Shown here: piece after piece, positions 33,396-41,507 of the stretch
Numbering within the stretch: position 1 is the first letter of the stretch
Layout of the letters: each line of letters starts with the position of its first letter
Source of the DNA: Ignavibacteriaceae bacterium
GTDB taxonomy: Bacteria > Bacteroidota > Ignavibacteria > Ignavibacteriales > Ignavibacteriaceae
Assembly: GCA_014860115.1 (NCBI GenBank)
Contig: JACZKK010000028.1
Location: 1-50,765 of the forward strand
Direction of reading: 5' to 3'
Length of the DNA: 50,765 nucleotides
The notes under the pieces: generated by a model
The model's database searches: none
What the model was told of the DNA's origin: nothing
Seen by the model: only the letters and a program-made list of their open reading frames with translations
Translations under genes and position numbers: made by a program

Positions 33396-34910
33396 ATGAT
33401 AAACCAGATAATTATATTGCCAATAATTCTGCCGCTCATATTTGCGGTTACAATGCTTTTCTTCTGGAGATCGGTAGCTGTGCATCGTTACATTAATCTT
33501 TTTGGAACTTTGGTTTCCCTCGTTGTTTCAATCATAATTCTCGTACAAGTAATATCAGAGGGAATCATTTCGTTGCAGGTTGGTAGCTGGCAGGCACCAT
33601 TCGGTATCAGCATTGTCGCTGATTTACTTTCCACTGTCATGGTTGTTATCACCGCAGTAATTGGATTTGCAACAGCATTATATTCTATCGGGACTATTGA
33701 TCCAGACAGAGAGAAATATCTTTACTATCCATTGCTTCAATTTCTATTGATGGGGATAAATGGTGCTTTTCTCACTGGTGATATATTTAATCTTTATGTC
33801 TGGTTTGAAGTAATGTTAATTTCCTCCTTTGTGCTTCTTGTTCTAGGAGGTACCCGCGGTCAATTTGAAGGAGCAATCAAATACGTAACGCTGAACTTAC
33901 TTTCCTCTGCAATCTTTCTGGCAGCAGTAGGAATTTTATACGGCGTTGCAGGAACTCTTAATATGGCCGATCTTGCAAGAAGAATTCCATTCGTTGAGCA
34001 GAAAGAGTTACTCACTGTGGTTTCTGTTTTATTTATGATTGCTTTTGGAGTTAAAGCCGCAATCTTTCCTTTGTTCTTCTGGCTTCCAGCTTCTTATCAC
34101 ACACCTCCTGTTGCAGTCTCTGCTATATTTGCGGGACTTCTAACAAAAGTTGGTGTTTATGCACTGATTAGATTCTTCACAACAATTTTTGTTCACGATA
34201 TCGGATTCACACACAATCTTTTGCTTATTTCCGCAGTACTGACAATGTTGACAGGTGTACTCGGTGCGGCTGCTCAAAGTGATTTCAGAAAAATTTTATC
34301 TTTTCATATCATCAGTCAAATTGGCTATATGATACTAGGGCTTGCTTTGTTCTCACCTCTTGCAATTGCTGGTGCAATCTTTTATATAATTCATCATATA
34401 ATCGTGAAGACAAATTTATTCTTCGTCAGCGGAGTTGTAGACAAGATGAAAGGAAGCTTCGATTTGAATAAGCTTGGTGGCGTCTATAAATTCTACCCGC
34501 TCCTCGGATTACTATTTTTAATTCCAGCACTTTCACTTGCAGGAATTCCCCCGCTATCTGGTTTCTGGGCAAAATTTGTTGTTATTAAAGCTGGTCTGGA
34601 AGTTCAGGAATATTTTGTTATTGGAATCGCTTTGCTTGTTGGTTTGTTAACTCTCTTCTCGATGACAAAAATCTGGAATGAAGTATTCTGGAAAGATGAT
34701 CCCAGAGGATATGAAAATCATCTTGATGAATCTTACAAGCAAATTACTAGTACAAAAAAATATCTTGTGATTGCACCAATTGTATTCCTCGCACTCATAA
34801 CAATAATTATTGGATTTTATGCTGAGCCGTTTTTCAAATATGCTAACGATGCTGCGGAACAATTGATTAATTCCTCCGTTTATATAAATTCCGTTTTAGG
34901 TATGAGGTAA
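33396..34910 (+). CDS. mrpD: MrpD, Na+/H+ antiporter subunit D (NuoM/N-like)
   Basis: The 504-residue protein has about 14 helices of the antiporter fold: the Glu in LYVWFEVMLISSFVLL, the Lys in FGVKAAIFPLFFWLPASYHTPPVAVSAIFAGLLTKVG (core VKAAIFPLFFWLP), and SFHIISQIGYMILGL with the middle-membrane His. These make the proton channel of MrpD, the second ion path of the complex. It follows mrpC without a gap and overlaps mrpE by one base (TAATG). Confidence 0.94.
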   Translation: MINQIIILPIILPLIFAVTMLFFWRSVAVHRYINLFGTLVSLVVSIIILVQVISEGIISLQVGSWQAPFGISIVADLLSTVMVVITAVIGFATALYSIGTIDPDREKYLYYPLLQFLLMGINGAFLTGDIFNLYVWFEVMLISSFVLLVLGGTRGQFEGAIKYVTLNLLSSAIFLAAVGILYGVAGTLNMADLARRIPFVEQKELLTVVSVLFMIAFGVKAAIFPLFFWLPASYHTPPVAVSAIFAGLLTKVGVYALIRFFTTIFVHDIGFTHNLLLISAVLTMLTGVLGAAAQSDFRKILSFHIISQIGYMILGLALFSPLAIAGAIFYIIHHIIVKTNLFFVSGVVDKMKGSFDLNKLGGVYKFYPLLGLLFLIPALSLAGIPPLSGFWAKFVVIKAGLEVQEYFVIGIALLVGLLTLFSMTKIWNEVFWKDDPRGYENHLDESYKQITSTKKYLVIAPIVFLALITIIIGFYAEPFFKYANDAAEQLINSSVYINSVLGMR

Positions 34911-35383
34911 TGAATCAGCTTTTACTCAACATATTACTTGGAATTGCGTGGGTGCTTCTTGTTGGTGAAGTTGAATTTGAAATTTTCGTTGAAGGGATGA
35001 TCATTGGTTATCTTATTTTATGGATTTCACGCTCAGCTCTTGGCGGAACTAAATTCTTCCGAAAGATTCCAGTTATGATAATGTTCATATTCTATTTCAT
35101 TAAGGAACTCATTATTGCAAACCTGAAAGTTGCTTATGACGTTATAACACCAAAAGATTATATGAAGCCAGCAATTATTGCAGTACCCTTGGAAGTTAAG
35201 ACTGATCTTGAAATAACACTATTTGCAAACCTACTTACTCTAACTCCTGGAACTTTAAGTCTGGATGTATCAAGTAATAAAAATGTGTTATACGTTCATG
35301 CTCTCTATGTTAAAGATGCTGATAGTTTCAGAGACGAGTTGAAAAATGGTCTGGAAAAAAGGCTGCTGGAGGTATTGAGATGA
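34910..35383 (+). CDS. mrpE: MrpE, Na+/H+ antiporter subunit E
   Basis: At 157 residues, with two or three N-terminal helices and a C-terminal cytoplasmic domain, it has the MrpE hallmarks [20 protein letters not shown] (here [17 protein letters not shown]), [17 protein letters not shown] and [10 protein letters not shown]. MrpE is needed for assembly or activity of the antiporter. It overlaps mrpF by 4 bases (ATGA). Confidence 0.93.
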   Translation: MNQLLLNILLGIAWVLLVGEVEFEIFVEGMIIGYLILWISRSALGGTKFFRKIPVMIMFIFYFIKELIIANLKVAYDVITPKDYMKPAIIAVPLEVKTDLEITLFANLLTLTPGTLSLDVSSNKNVLYVHALYVKDADSFRDELKNGLEKRLLEVLR

Positions 35384-35652
35384 ATTTCATAGAATTTGCA
35401 GCCTACATTTCGGTAATAGTAATCGGGCTGTCAATATTGATCATATTCCTTCGTCTTGTTATTGGTCCAACAATAGAAGACCGAATTGTTGCCCTCGATC
35501 TCCTATCAGCAAATACAATTGCTTTCATAGCTGTTTATGCAATTCAGAATAACACTACAACTTTTTTGGATGTTGGAATTATTCTGGCAATGCTGGCTTT
35601 CCTCGGAACAATTTCCTTTGCATTTTATCTCGAAAGGAGAACTAAACGATGA
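35380..35652 (+). CDS. mrpF: MrpF, Na+/H+ antiporter subunit F
   Basis: A small protein of 90 residues with three helices and the conserved RLVIGPTIEDRIVALDLLSAN (core GPTIEDRIVALDLL), followed by FLDVGIILAMLAFLGTISFA. MrpF is a compact subunit of the complex and has been proposed to help bile or Na+ efflux in other species. It is coupled to mrpE and mrpG by ATGA overlaps. Confidence 0.93.
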   Translation: MNFIEFAAYISVIVIGLSILIIFLRLVIGPTIEDRIVALDLLSANTIAFIAVYAIQNNTTTFLDVGIILAMLAFLGTISFAFYLERRTKR

Positions 35653-35996
35653 TAGAAATTATCAGCGGTGTATTCCTGCTTCTCGGATCAGTATTTATTC
35701 TGCTCTCAGCGATTGGATTATTGAGGATGCCTGATCTCTTTACCAGAATGTCTGCAACCACAAAAGCCTCAACACTGGGAATTGGGTTAGTATTAATCGG
35801 CACAGCTATCTTCTGGGGAGATATTGGAATTGCTGCACGCGCACTATCAATAATTATTTTTCTCCTGTTAACCGCACCGGTTGCAGCTCATATTATAGGA
35901 AGAGCAGCTTATTTTGACAAAGTTCCTTTATGGAAAAAAACTCACATTGATGAACTTAAAGGCAAGTATGATGAAGAGTCACACGAACTTTCCTGA
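35649..35996 (+). CDS. mrpG: MrpG, Na+/H+ antiporter subunit G
   Basis: The 115-residue protein has three helices and the MrpG signature GLLRMPDLFTRMSATTKASTLGIGLVL (core LRMPDLFTRMSATTKAST), followed by the LTAPVAAHIIGRAAY segment. It completes the seven-gene set in the canonical order A to G. The last helix is followed by a charged tail. No hairpin terminator is seen in the 289 bases after it. Confidence 0.94.
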   Translation: MIEIISGVFLLLGSVFILLSAIGLLRMPDLFTRMSATTKASTLGIGLVLIGTAIFWGDIGIAARALSIIIFLLLTAPVAAHIIGRAAYFDKVPLWKKTHIDELKGKYDEESHELS

Positions 35997-36006
35997 TTGT
36001 GGATGT

Positions 36007-36032
36007 CTGATACCAGATTCCTGACACCAGAT
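36007..36032. repeat. Short direct repeat after mrpG
   Basis: CTGATACCAGAT and CTGACACCAGAT (11 of 12 identical) occur with a 14-base period. This is the only notable structure in the gap between mrpG and gpmA apart from a possible promoter further on. Confidence 0.45.
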
Positions 36033-36192
36033 CTTTGAATATCTCAAGGTGTATTAATTTCCACTCCTAAAAATTCAAATTATAAATAGCAAACAAAATC
36101 CAATTCTCCCCTGTTAAAGAATTGAATGATTAAATAACACTTAAAAGTTTTGAATTTGACTTTAAAATTTATTTGGAATTTGTCCTTTGTTA

Positions 36193-36223
36193 TTTGGAAA
36201 TTAAGGTTTACTTCTGACTTTTG
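36193..36223 (+). promoter_or_regulatory. Possible promoter of gpmA
   Basis: TTTG is followed after 19 bases by GACTTTTG, one mismatch from TAnnTTTG. A leader of about 55 bases to the gpmA ATG would result. The weak -7 box lowers confidence. Confidence 0.3.
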
Positions 36224-36285
36224 CGTATTCGACCACTTCCCTATTTTTACGCAGTATCTTATTAGAAAATATTTATGGAGAATTA

Positions 36286-37038
36286 ATGTATAAAGTTGTT
36301 TTATTACGTCACGGCGAGAGCACCTGGAATAAAGAAAATCGTTTTACAGGATGGACAGATGTAGATCTTTCAGAAAAAGGATTGCAGGAAGCAAAAAAGG
36401 CCGGTCATGTATTTAAGCAAGAGGGATATACTTTCGACTTAGCTTATACATCAGTTCTAAAAAGAGCTATCAGAACTTTATGGATTGCGCTTGATGAAAT
36501 GGATTTGATGTGGATTCCTGTTATCCGCGATTGGAGATTGAATGAAAGGCATTACGGTGCATTACAGGGATTGAATAAAGCTGAGATGGCTGAAAAATTT
36601 GGCGAAGAACAGGTTCATATCTGGAGAAGAAGCTATGACACACAACCACCTGCATTAGAAAGAACCGATGAAAGATATCCCGGGAAAGATCCACGTTATG
36701 CTGATTTGAAAGAAACTGAACTTCCTCTAACAGAATGTTTAAAAGATACTGTTGCCCGTTTTGTTCCTTACTGGGAACAAACAATTGCTCCGACAATTAA
36801 GCAGGGAAAAAAGGTTTTAATTGCCGCACACGGAAACAGTTTAAGAGCTCTTGTTAAATATCTTGATGATGTTCCTGAGGATGAGATTGTTGGTCTTAAT
36901 ATTCCAACAGGAATTCCTCTGGTTTACGAACTGGATGAAAACCTTAAATCTATAAAGAGCTATTATCTCGGAGATCAGGAAGAAATAGCAAAGGCAGCGG
37001 CGGCGGTTGCAAACCAGGGAAAAGCGAATAAAAAATAA
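36286..37038 (+). CDS. gpmA: 2,3-bisphosphoglycerate-dependent phosphoglycerate mutase
   Basis: At 250 residues this is a full-length d[30 protein letters not shown] (core [10 protein letters not shown] with the phosphorylated His9), [31 protein letters not shown] and the second histidine in [14 protein letters not shown] near residue 186. It interconverts 3- and 2-phosphoglycerate in glycolysis and gluconeogenesis in the cytoplasm. The C-terminal tail is Ala/Lys-rich. A GGAGAA ribosome site precedes the ATG. It is a monocistronic housekeeping gene. Confidence 0.97.
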   Translation: MYKVVLLRHGESTWNKENRFTGWTDVDLSEKGLQEAKKAGHVFKQEGYTFDLAYTSVLKRAIRTLWIALDEMDLMWIPVIRDWRLNERHYGALQGLNKAEMAEKFGEEQVHIWRRSYDTQPPALERTDERYPGKDPRYADLKETELPLTECLKDTVARFVPYWEQTIAPTIKQGKKVLIAAHGNSLRALVKYLDDVPEDEIVGLNIPTGIPLVYELDENLKSIKSYYLGDQEEIAKAAAAVANQGKANKK

Positions 37039-37080
37039 TAAACAGCTGATATCTTTTCCCATCATCGCATAAAAATAGCC

Positions 37081-37113
37081 TTGACTTTATGATATTCATT
37101 AACCATCTTTTTG
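37081..37113 (+). promoter_or_regulatory. Possible promoter of the PorV-family gene
   Basis: TTGAC is followed after about 22 bases by TCTTTTTG, one mismatch from TAnnTTTG. Transcription would begin near base 37120, downstream of a possible earlier ATG, supporting the ATG at 37153 as the real start. Confidence 0.35.
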
Positions 37114-37152
37114 TCAGGATTTAAACAATTAATGCATTCGGGAGTTTCTATT

Positions 37153-38202
37153 ATGCTGAAAAAAATAGTCTTCATCTCACTATCCATTCTGGTATCATTC
37201 ACATCTCTAAATGCACAACAAACAGTCTTTGGCAAATATGCCGGCGAATTTATGGCTATAGGAATTGGCGGCAGACCGCTCGGTATGGGTGGTGCTTTCA
37301 CAGGCATTGCAGATGATGTTACTTCAGGTTACTACAATCCCGCTGGGTTAGCTAATATTAACTACCCACAACTTTCCCTGATGCACTCAGAACAATTCGG
37401 CAACCTGGTAAATTATGATTATGGTGCAGTAGCAATTCCATTCCAGGAAGATATGAGTTTCGGCTTGAGTATTATGAGGCTTGCTGTAGATGGAATTCCC
37501 GATACAAGAAATGCGCTAATCGATGGTCAAACCGGTCAGCTTATCACAGACATTAATAATATGTATGCACGTTTAGATTACTCAAGGATTACAGAGTTTA
37601 GTAACCAGGATTGGGCGTTCTATTTAACATTTGCAAAGAGGCAATGGAAAGATTTTTACTGGGGAGCTAATATAAAAATTATCAGAAGAGATATTGCAGA
37701 ATTTGGTGCTACTGGAATTGGATTTGACATTGGTGCATTCTGGATGCCGATTGAAAATTTATCAATTGGCGGAAACCTTCAGGATGCAACAACAACACTG
37801 GTTGCATGGAGCACCGGTACAAATGAATTGATCTCACCAACGCTAAAAGTCGGCAGCGCATACAGAATTACAGAGATACTCGGCGGTTATATTATGCCTG
37901 CAGTTGATTTTGATATTCGTTTTGAAAACAGACAGTTTGCAACTCAATTTAATGTAGGACCTGTTAGTTTTGATGCTCACGCCGGACTTGAGTGGAATAT
38001 TAAAGATTTGGTTTACATTAGAGGTGGCTACAGTGACGTTAAGCAGTTTACGGCTGGTGCAGGTATCAAACTACCAAAGCTGAATATAGATTATTCCTTT
38101 GCCCGTTTTAGTCAGTCTGAGCTTGACAGGTTGCCGGATTCACATCGAATATCACTTATACTTACACTTGAAGAGCCAAGATTTATGAGGGATGGAATCT
38201 AA
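37153..38202 (+). CDS. PorV/PorQ family outer membrane protein (UPF0164)
   Basis: The protein of about 349 residues has a signal peptide ending SLNAQ and the hallmark GGRPLGMGGAFTGIADD followed by GYYNPAGLA, which is typical of PorV/PorQ (FadL-like beta-barrels). The rest is amphipathic strands. PorV takes T9SS cargo after translocation and delivers it to the attachment complex, but genomes of this lineage have several PorV paralogs, so a T9SS role is likely rather than certain. The start is an ATG preceded by CGGGAG; an earlier in-frame ATG adds 14 residues with no signal-peptide sense. Its stop codon overlaps that of the response regulator on the other strand. Confidence 0.8.
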   Translation: MLKKIVFISLSILVSFTSLNAQQTVFGKYAGEFMAIGIGGRPLGMGGAFTGIADDVTSGYYNPAGLANINYPQLSLMHSEQFGNLVNYDYGAVAIPFQEDMSFGLSIMRLAVDGIPDTRNALIDGQTGQLITDINNMYARLDYSRITEFSNQDWAFYLTFAKRQWKDFYWGANIKIIRRDIAEFGATGIGFDIGAFWMPIENLSIGGNLQDATTTLVAWSTGTNELISPTLKVGSAYRITEILGGYIMPAVDFDIRFENRQFATQFNVGPVSFDAHAGLEWNIKDLVYIRGGYSDVKQFTAGAGIKLPKLNIDYSFARFSQSELDRLPDSHRISLILTLEEPRFMRDGI

Positions 38203-38612
38203 GCTGATTTTTTTTCGTCAAGACTGATAGCTATCAATTCATCAATAGCATTAATCAGAATTTGACGCTTAGTCGGTTTTGTTAGATAAATATCAGCACC
38301 AGCCTCTTCAGCCTTCAACCTATCTTCACTAAAAGTATGAGCAGAAAGACATATTATCGGAATATTTATGTTAGACGTACTTCTCTTAAGTTCCTTGATC
38401 AAATCCAGACCGTTTACACCATCCTTTAAAGAGATATCCATTACTATAGCATCATAATTTTTTTTGCTTAACAAATCATACATTGATCTTTTAGTATCGC
38501 AAAAATCAACTCTAAATTTTTTCTTAAGAACCAACTCAAAATATTTCTGACTTTCAAGCTCGTCCTCAACAATCAGAACTTTAGGTTTTGTGTCTAACTT
38601 ATCTTTGTTCAT
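38199..38612 (-). CDS. Receiver-domain-only response regulator
   Basis: A single receiver domain of 137 residues: the acidic pair Glu16/Asp17 in LIVEDE, the phosphorylated Asp59 in IVMDISLKDG, Ser90 in CLSAH and the Lys112 of LTKP are all in place. It has no output domain, as in CheY or Spo0F, so it should act by protein contact or in a phosphorelay. The kinase is not in this window. It converges on the PorV-family gene with a 4-base overlap of the stop codons. A short basic tail (DEKKSA) ends the protein. Confidence 0.85.
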   Translation of the reverse strand: MNKDKLDTKPKVLIVEDELESQKYFELVLKKKFRVDFCDTKRSMYDLLSKKNYDAIVMDISLKDGVNGLDLIKELKRSTSNINIPIICLSAHTFSEDRLKAEEAGADIYLTKPTKRQILINAIDELIAISLDEKKSA

Positions 38613-38681
38613 TGTACGATATAAACTAAAAGAATAACCAGAATGAAATTACCTTGTACTTATTTCAAAGACCAAAATAAA

Positions 38682-38924
38682 TTATTCTGAAGTATCATTA
38701 GTAGTTTTCCCCTTAAGATAATTTGGTGGATACGGGCCCTCATCGGGCACTTCTCTTGTGTTATTTATAATAAAAAATATCGTAAGTACAATCAAAACGA
38801 TTACTGTCCATAATGTACTTTTATGCTTAGTATAGAAGTCGGGTTCTTTTTCTGCTTGCTTTCCCAATTGTCTCCCGATGGGAGGAGCCGACTTTTGTTT
38901 TTGGTTTTTATTTTTCACTGCCAT
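38682..38924 (-). CDS. Small single-pass membrane protein, hypothetical
   Basis: The 80-residue protein begins with a Lys/Gln-rich basic segment (MAVKNKNQKQKSAPP), followed by one transmembrane helix near 41-58 (LWTVIVLIVLTIFFII) and a short Pro/Lys-rich outer tail with NYLKGK. A longer form with 24 extra residues exists in frame but its N-terminus looks like untranslated sequence. No family is recognised. It is upstream of the response regulator on the same strand with a 69-base gap, so both could be co-transcribed. Confidence 0.45.
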   Translation of the reverse strand: MAVKNKNQKQKSAPPIGRQLGKQAEKEPDFYTKHKSTLWTVIVLIVLTIFFIINNTREVPDEGPYPPNYLKGKTTNDTSE

Positions 38925-39553
38925 TACTGAATCAAATTTATAATTATAACATCTTTTGAATTTTAAGTCTAAAGTTAATAGAAAAACTATTACCATCCAT
39001 AAAATATTTGGATATGATTAGAGCAACGAATTATTAAACATAATTTTCAACTTATGTTGACCACTCTTTTCGTTAAATTATTCCCCTAAAATTGATGGAT
39101 GAAAAATTTATGATTCGGTAACTATTTATGTAATTTTTACAATTATTCAAATCGCCTTTGAAGCAGTTAATAAAACTAATATTGGTGTAAATAGTTAATC
39201 TAAATTGATTGTCTTCAATTAAATATTAATACTATGGTTTGAATTCACCTCTTTTAGCTATATATCGGCAGTATTCCCACACAAGTAATTTCGAATAAGA
39301 AGTAAAACTTTCAGATTCTTCAGATAGACTGGAACGACTAAAGTTGAAAGCCAGTCAGCTATACAGAAATTTTAGGTGCATCACAAGAAATCTTATGGTA
39401 TGATAATTGTTTTTGCTTAAATACAATTTTCCAAAGCGGTTGAGTCGAGTATTTTTTTAATAATAAGGATAATATTAGAGGTTTGATTAACCTCTACAAA
39501 TATCCATATATTTAATTGTTAATTTTTTTTAAAACGAACTTTAGAGGACATAG
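38925..39553 (+). other. 629-base gene-free stretch with structured leader of the 39554 operon
   Basis: No credible ORF is present on either strand. The sequence is AT-rich. Two features stand out: GACTGG (39327-39332) pairs with CCAGTC (39351-39356), enclosing a short AACT/AGTT stem, and TAGAGGTT (39476-39483) pairs perfectly with AACCTCTA (39489-39496) about 60 bases before the ATG of the next gene. A clear TAnnTTTG promoter is not found. A small RNA or a regulatory leader is possible but no known riboswitch is recognised. The stretch lies between divergent genes. Confidence 0.5.
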
Positions 39554-40531
39554 ATGCTGAACAGAAATAAATTTCTAGATAATACGGGTAATGCTCTCGT
39601 AAATTCTCCGGAAAGAGCAGATGATGGATTAGAAGAAGAGCTGGATAGTTACACAAGGGCAGCAGTAACAAGGATTAGATTTGACACAATAATAAAACCA
39701 GCCATAATATCTTTCATTGCACTGGTTATTTCATTCTTTATAGACGTTGCAAGTGTTCCAATACTTGGGGAAGTAACTTTTGACCTTGCCCGCTCATTAT
39801 TCCCAGGCTGGCAGCCACCAGTTGAAACATTTGAACCCTACAGCTTTTGGTGGTTACCTGTTGCTGTATATGGATTGTTTATTTTTATTTCATTTATGGC
39901 TTACAACAGATTAAAACTGGAAATAATAAGAACACCCGCTACCGAGACAATTGACAGAGTAATTGAATCTTCTACCAGTGTTATAGATTCTATTTCAACT
40001 GCTCTTCCGCTTATTGGTGCAGCAATTCTGCTTGTTAGTATTAAACTTGGCGAGGAAGTATTTCTTGGATTATCGGTTCCATTCGAAATTAAGGCTTTGA
40101 TTATACTGGCTATCGGAAAGTTATTTCAACCTGTTCTGGATCAACTTGGAGTTGATTTTCAAAATGTAGTAAACCACGTTAAAGATATTCGTGACAAATA
40201 CTTCTCCCGGATACAAATCGAAAGTTCAAAGAGTTTAATCAAGCAGTTTAATCAATCAAGTCTTGGCGGAGGAAGTGCAGTTTCGCTTCAGGATGCTGAA
40301 AAATATAAAGCTATTGTCAATGAATCTGCAAGATTAAGTGAAATAATTCATAAAAATTTTACTGCTGTAAGCGCAATGATGGAGAAGGTTAATTCAGTTC
40401 AGCAAATAAGTTCTGATAAAATTCAGCAATTAAATACACTTGCTAATTCCATATCACAGGCATCATCATCACTTTCTGATGAAAGAACACTTGTTGGTTT
40501 GAAGCACCTCGAAGCAATTGTAAAAAAGTAA
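39554..40531 (+). CDS. Multi-TM inner-membrane protein with cytoplasmic helical tail; candidate GldL-like motor subunit
   Basis: The 325-residue protein has hydrophobic segments at about 47-64, 98-117, 149-163 and 179-199, and a C-terminal region of about 80 residues (245-325) with heptad-like Ser/Ala/Ile/Leu helices ending HLEAIVKK. The third segment reads LPLIGAAILLVSIKLGEE; this recalls the GAAVVIIGALFKI helix of the T9SS motor protein GldL, and the helical tail also fits GldL. The match is short and by eye only, and the two extra N-terminal helices differ from GldL. It could also be a MotA/ExbB-like unit. AGAGGA precedes the ATG. It is the first of three same-strand genes. Confidence 0.55.
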   Translation: MLNRNKFLDNTGNALVNSPERADDGLEEELDSYTRAAVTRIRFDTIIKPAIISFIALVISFFIDVASVPILGEVTFDLARSLFPGWQPPVETFEPYSFWWLPVAVYGLFIFISFMAYNRLKLEIIRTPATETIDRVIESSTSVIDSISTALPLIGAAILLVSIKLGEEVFLGLSVPFEIKALIILAIGKLFQPVLDQLGVDFQNVVNHVKDIRDKYFSRIQIESSKSLIKQFNQSSLGGGSAVSLQDAEKYKAIVNESARLSEIIHKNFTAVSAMMEKVNSVQQISSDKIQQLNTLANSISQASSSLSDERTLVGLKHLEAIVKK

Positions 40532-40541
40532 AGGTGATAAG

Positions 40542-41489
40542 ATGATTAGAAGGGAACGTGACAGCAAATTTGTTATTTACCAGGTACTTTACATTTTCGT
40601 TATAACAGTACTTGCGCTTAAGGGAGCTGATCTGGATTTGCGAAGGGTTGCTCTCGAGGATGAGACAGTTCAAGTTAGTGTTCGTGATTCACTTATGTCA
40701 GTACTCGACTCATTATATTCTCTCGGGATAGACTTTTCTATAAAAATTGACCCAAATGTTGTAGTTGAAAATGAAGAAATGAGAAAACAGCTCGCTGACA
40801 TGAACAGAAAACTTGAAGCTGTTAAGGATTTTGTCCCTCCTCCAAAAGAAGAGGATAAACCTAAAGATCTTCCAAAAGAAGAACAGCTTAAAATGCAGCT
40901 TCCAATCTCACTAAAACAAACATTTATTCAACATACATGGAATATCGCGAAGAACAGCGGAACAGTGCCAACAACCATACTTGACCCACGAGACCGAAAA
41001 TCGTTAGTTGTTATTCCTCCAGGACAGGAAATTAAGTTCGATCTAACTGATCAGAGTGAAGTTATTGTAGCGTTCGGAAGTCAGGAAGAGCGTGTAAAGG
41101 TTATCCCAAATAAACCTCCGGAGATAAAAATAGAGAGAGTTACCACCAAAATGAACAGCCGGACTATTTATGTTCAGGAGTTACAGAGAATTACTGCATT
41201 CACAGTTACAGTTATTGATAACAGACCTGAGCAGCTAAAAATAAGTTACAACGGCCCAATCTCTGTAACCGGCCCACAGAAAGATGCAAATGGAAACGCG
41301 GTTTATAATGTTTCATTAAAACTTGCAGCTAACGAAAACCAATTTGACGATTGGACAGATAAAAATGAGCAGCTAAGAGAGTCAGATGGCAGATATAAAG
41401 CAAACTTCTTTTTTACTGTAGTTGATGAAAGAACTAAGGACAGAGTTCAGGTGGGTGACTCATTCTTCTTCACAGATTTTGCTAAATAA
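40542..41489 (+). CDS. Single-TM periplasmic protein with Ig-like region; candidate GldM-like motor partner
   Basis: A basic start (MIRRERDSKF) leads into one transmembrane helix at about 10-28 (IYQVLYIFVITVLALKGADL), then a periplasmic helical section (about 35-100), a Pro/Lys/Glu hinge (PPPKEEDKPKDLPKEE near 97-112) and a beta-rich region of about 200 residues. The start resembles the GldM N-terminus, RQKMINLMYLVFIAMLALN, in placement of the basic patch and in LALK/LALN. GldM is a 1-TM protein spanning the periplasm from a GldL pentamer; its topology matches. Homology is unproven. It starts 10 bases after the previous gene, with an AAGGTG ribosome site. Confidence 0.55.
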   Translation: MIRRERDSKFVIYQVLYIFVITVLALKGADLDLRRVALEDETVQVSVRDSLMSVLDSLYSLGIDFSIKIDPNVVVENEEMRKQLADMNRKLEAVKDFVPPPKEEDKPKDLPKEEQLKMQLPISLKQTFIQHTWNIAKNSGTVPTTILDPRDRKSLVVIPPGQEIKFDLTDQSEVIVAFGSQEERVKVIPNKPPEIKIERVTTKMNSRTIYVQELQRITAFTVTVIDNRPEQLKISYNGPISVTGPQKDANGNAVYNVSLKLAANENQFDDWTDKNEQLRESDGRYKANFFFTVVDERTKDRVQVGDSFFFTDFAK

Positions 41490-41507
41490 ATATCGGATAA
41501 ATAAAAA

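Noticed and set aside
37111-37152. Earlier ATG of the PorV-family gene
   Set aside because: The 14 extra residues precede the signal peptide, and a promoter candidate ends at this point; the later ATG has a good ribosome site.
39554-41489. Canonical MotA/MotB or ExbB/ExbD pair
   Set aside because: The second protein has no OmpA-like or ExbD-like domain and no conserved Asp in its TM helix; the GldL/GldM comparison fits the topology better, though it too is unproven.
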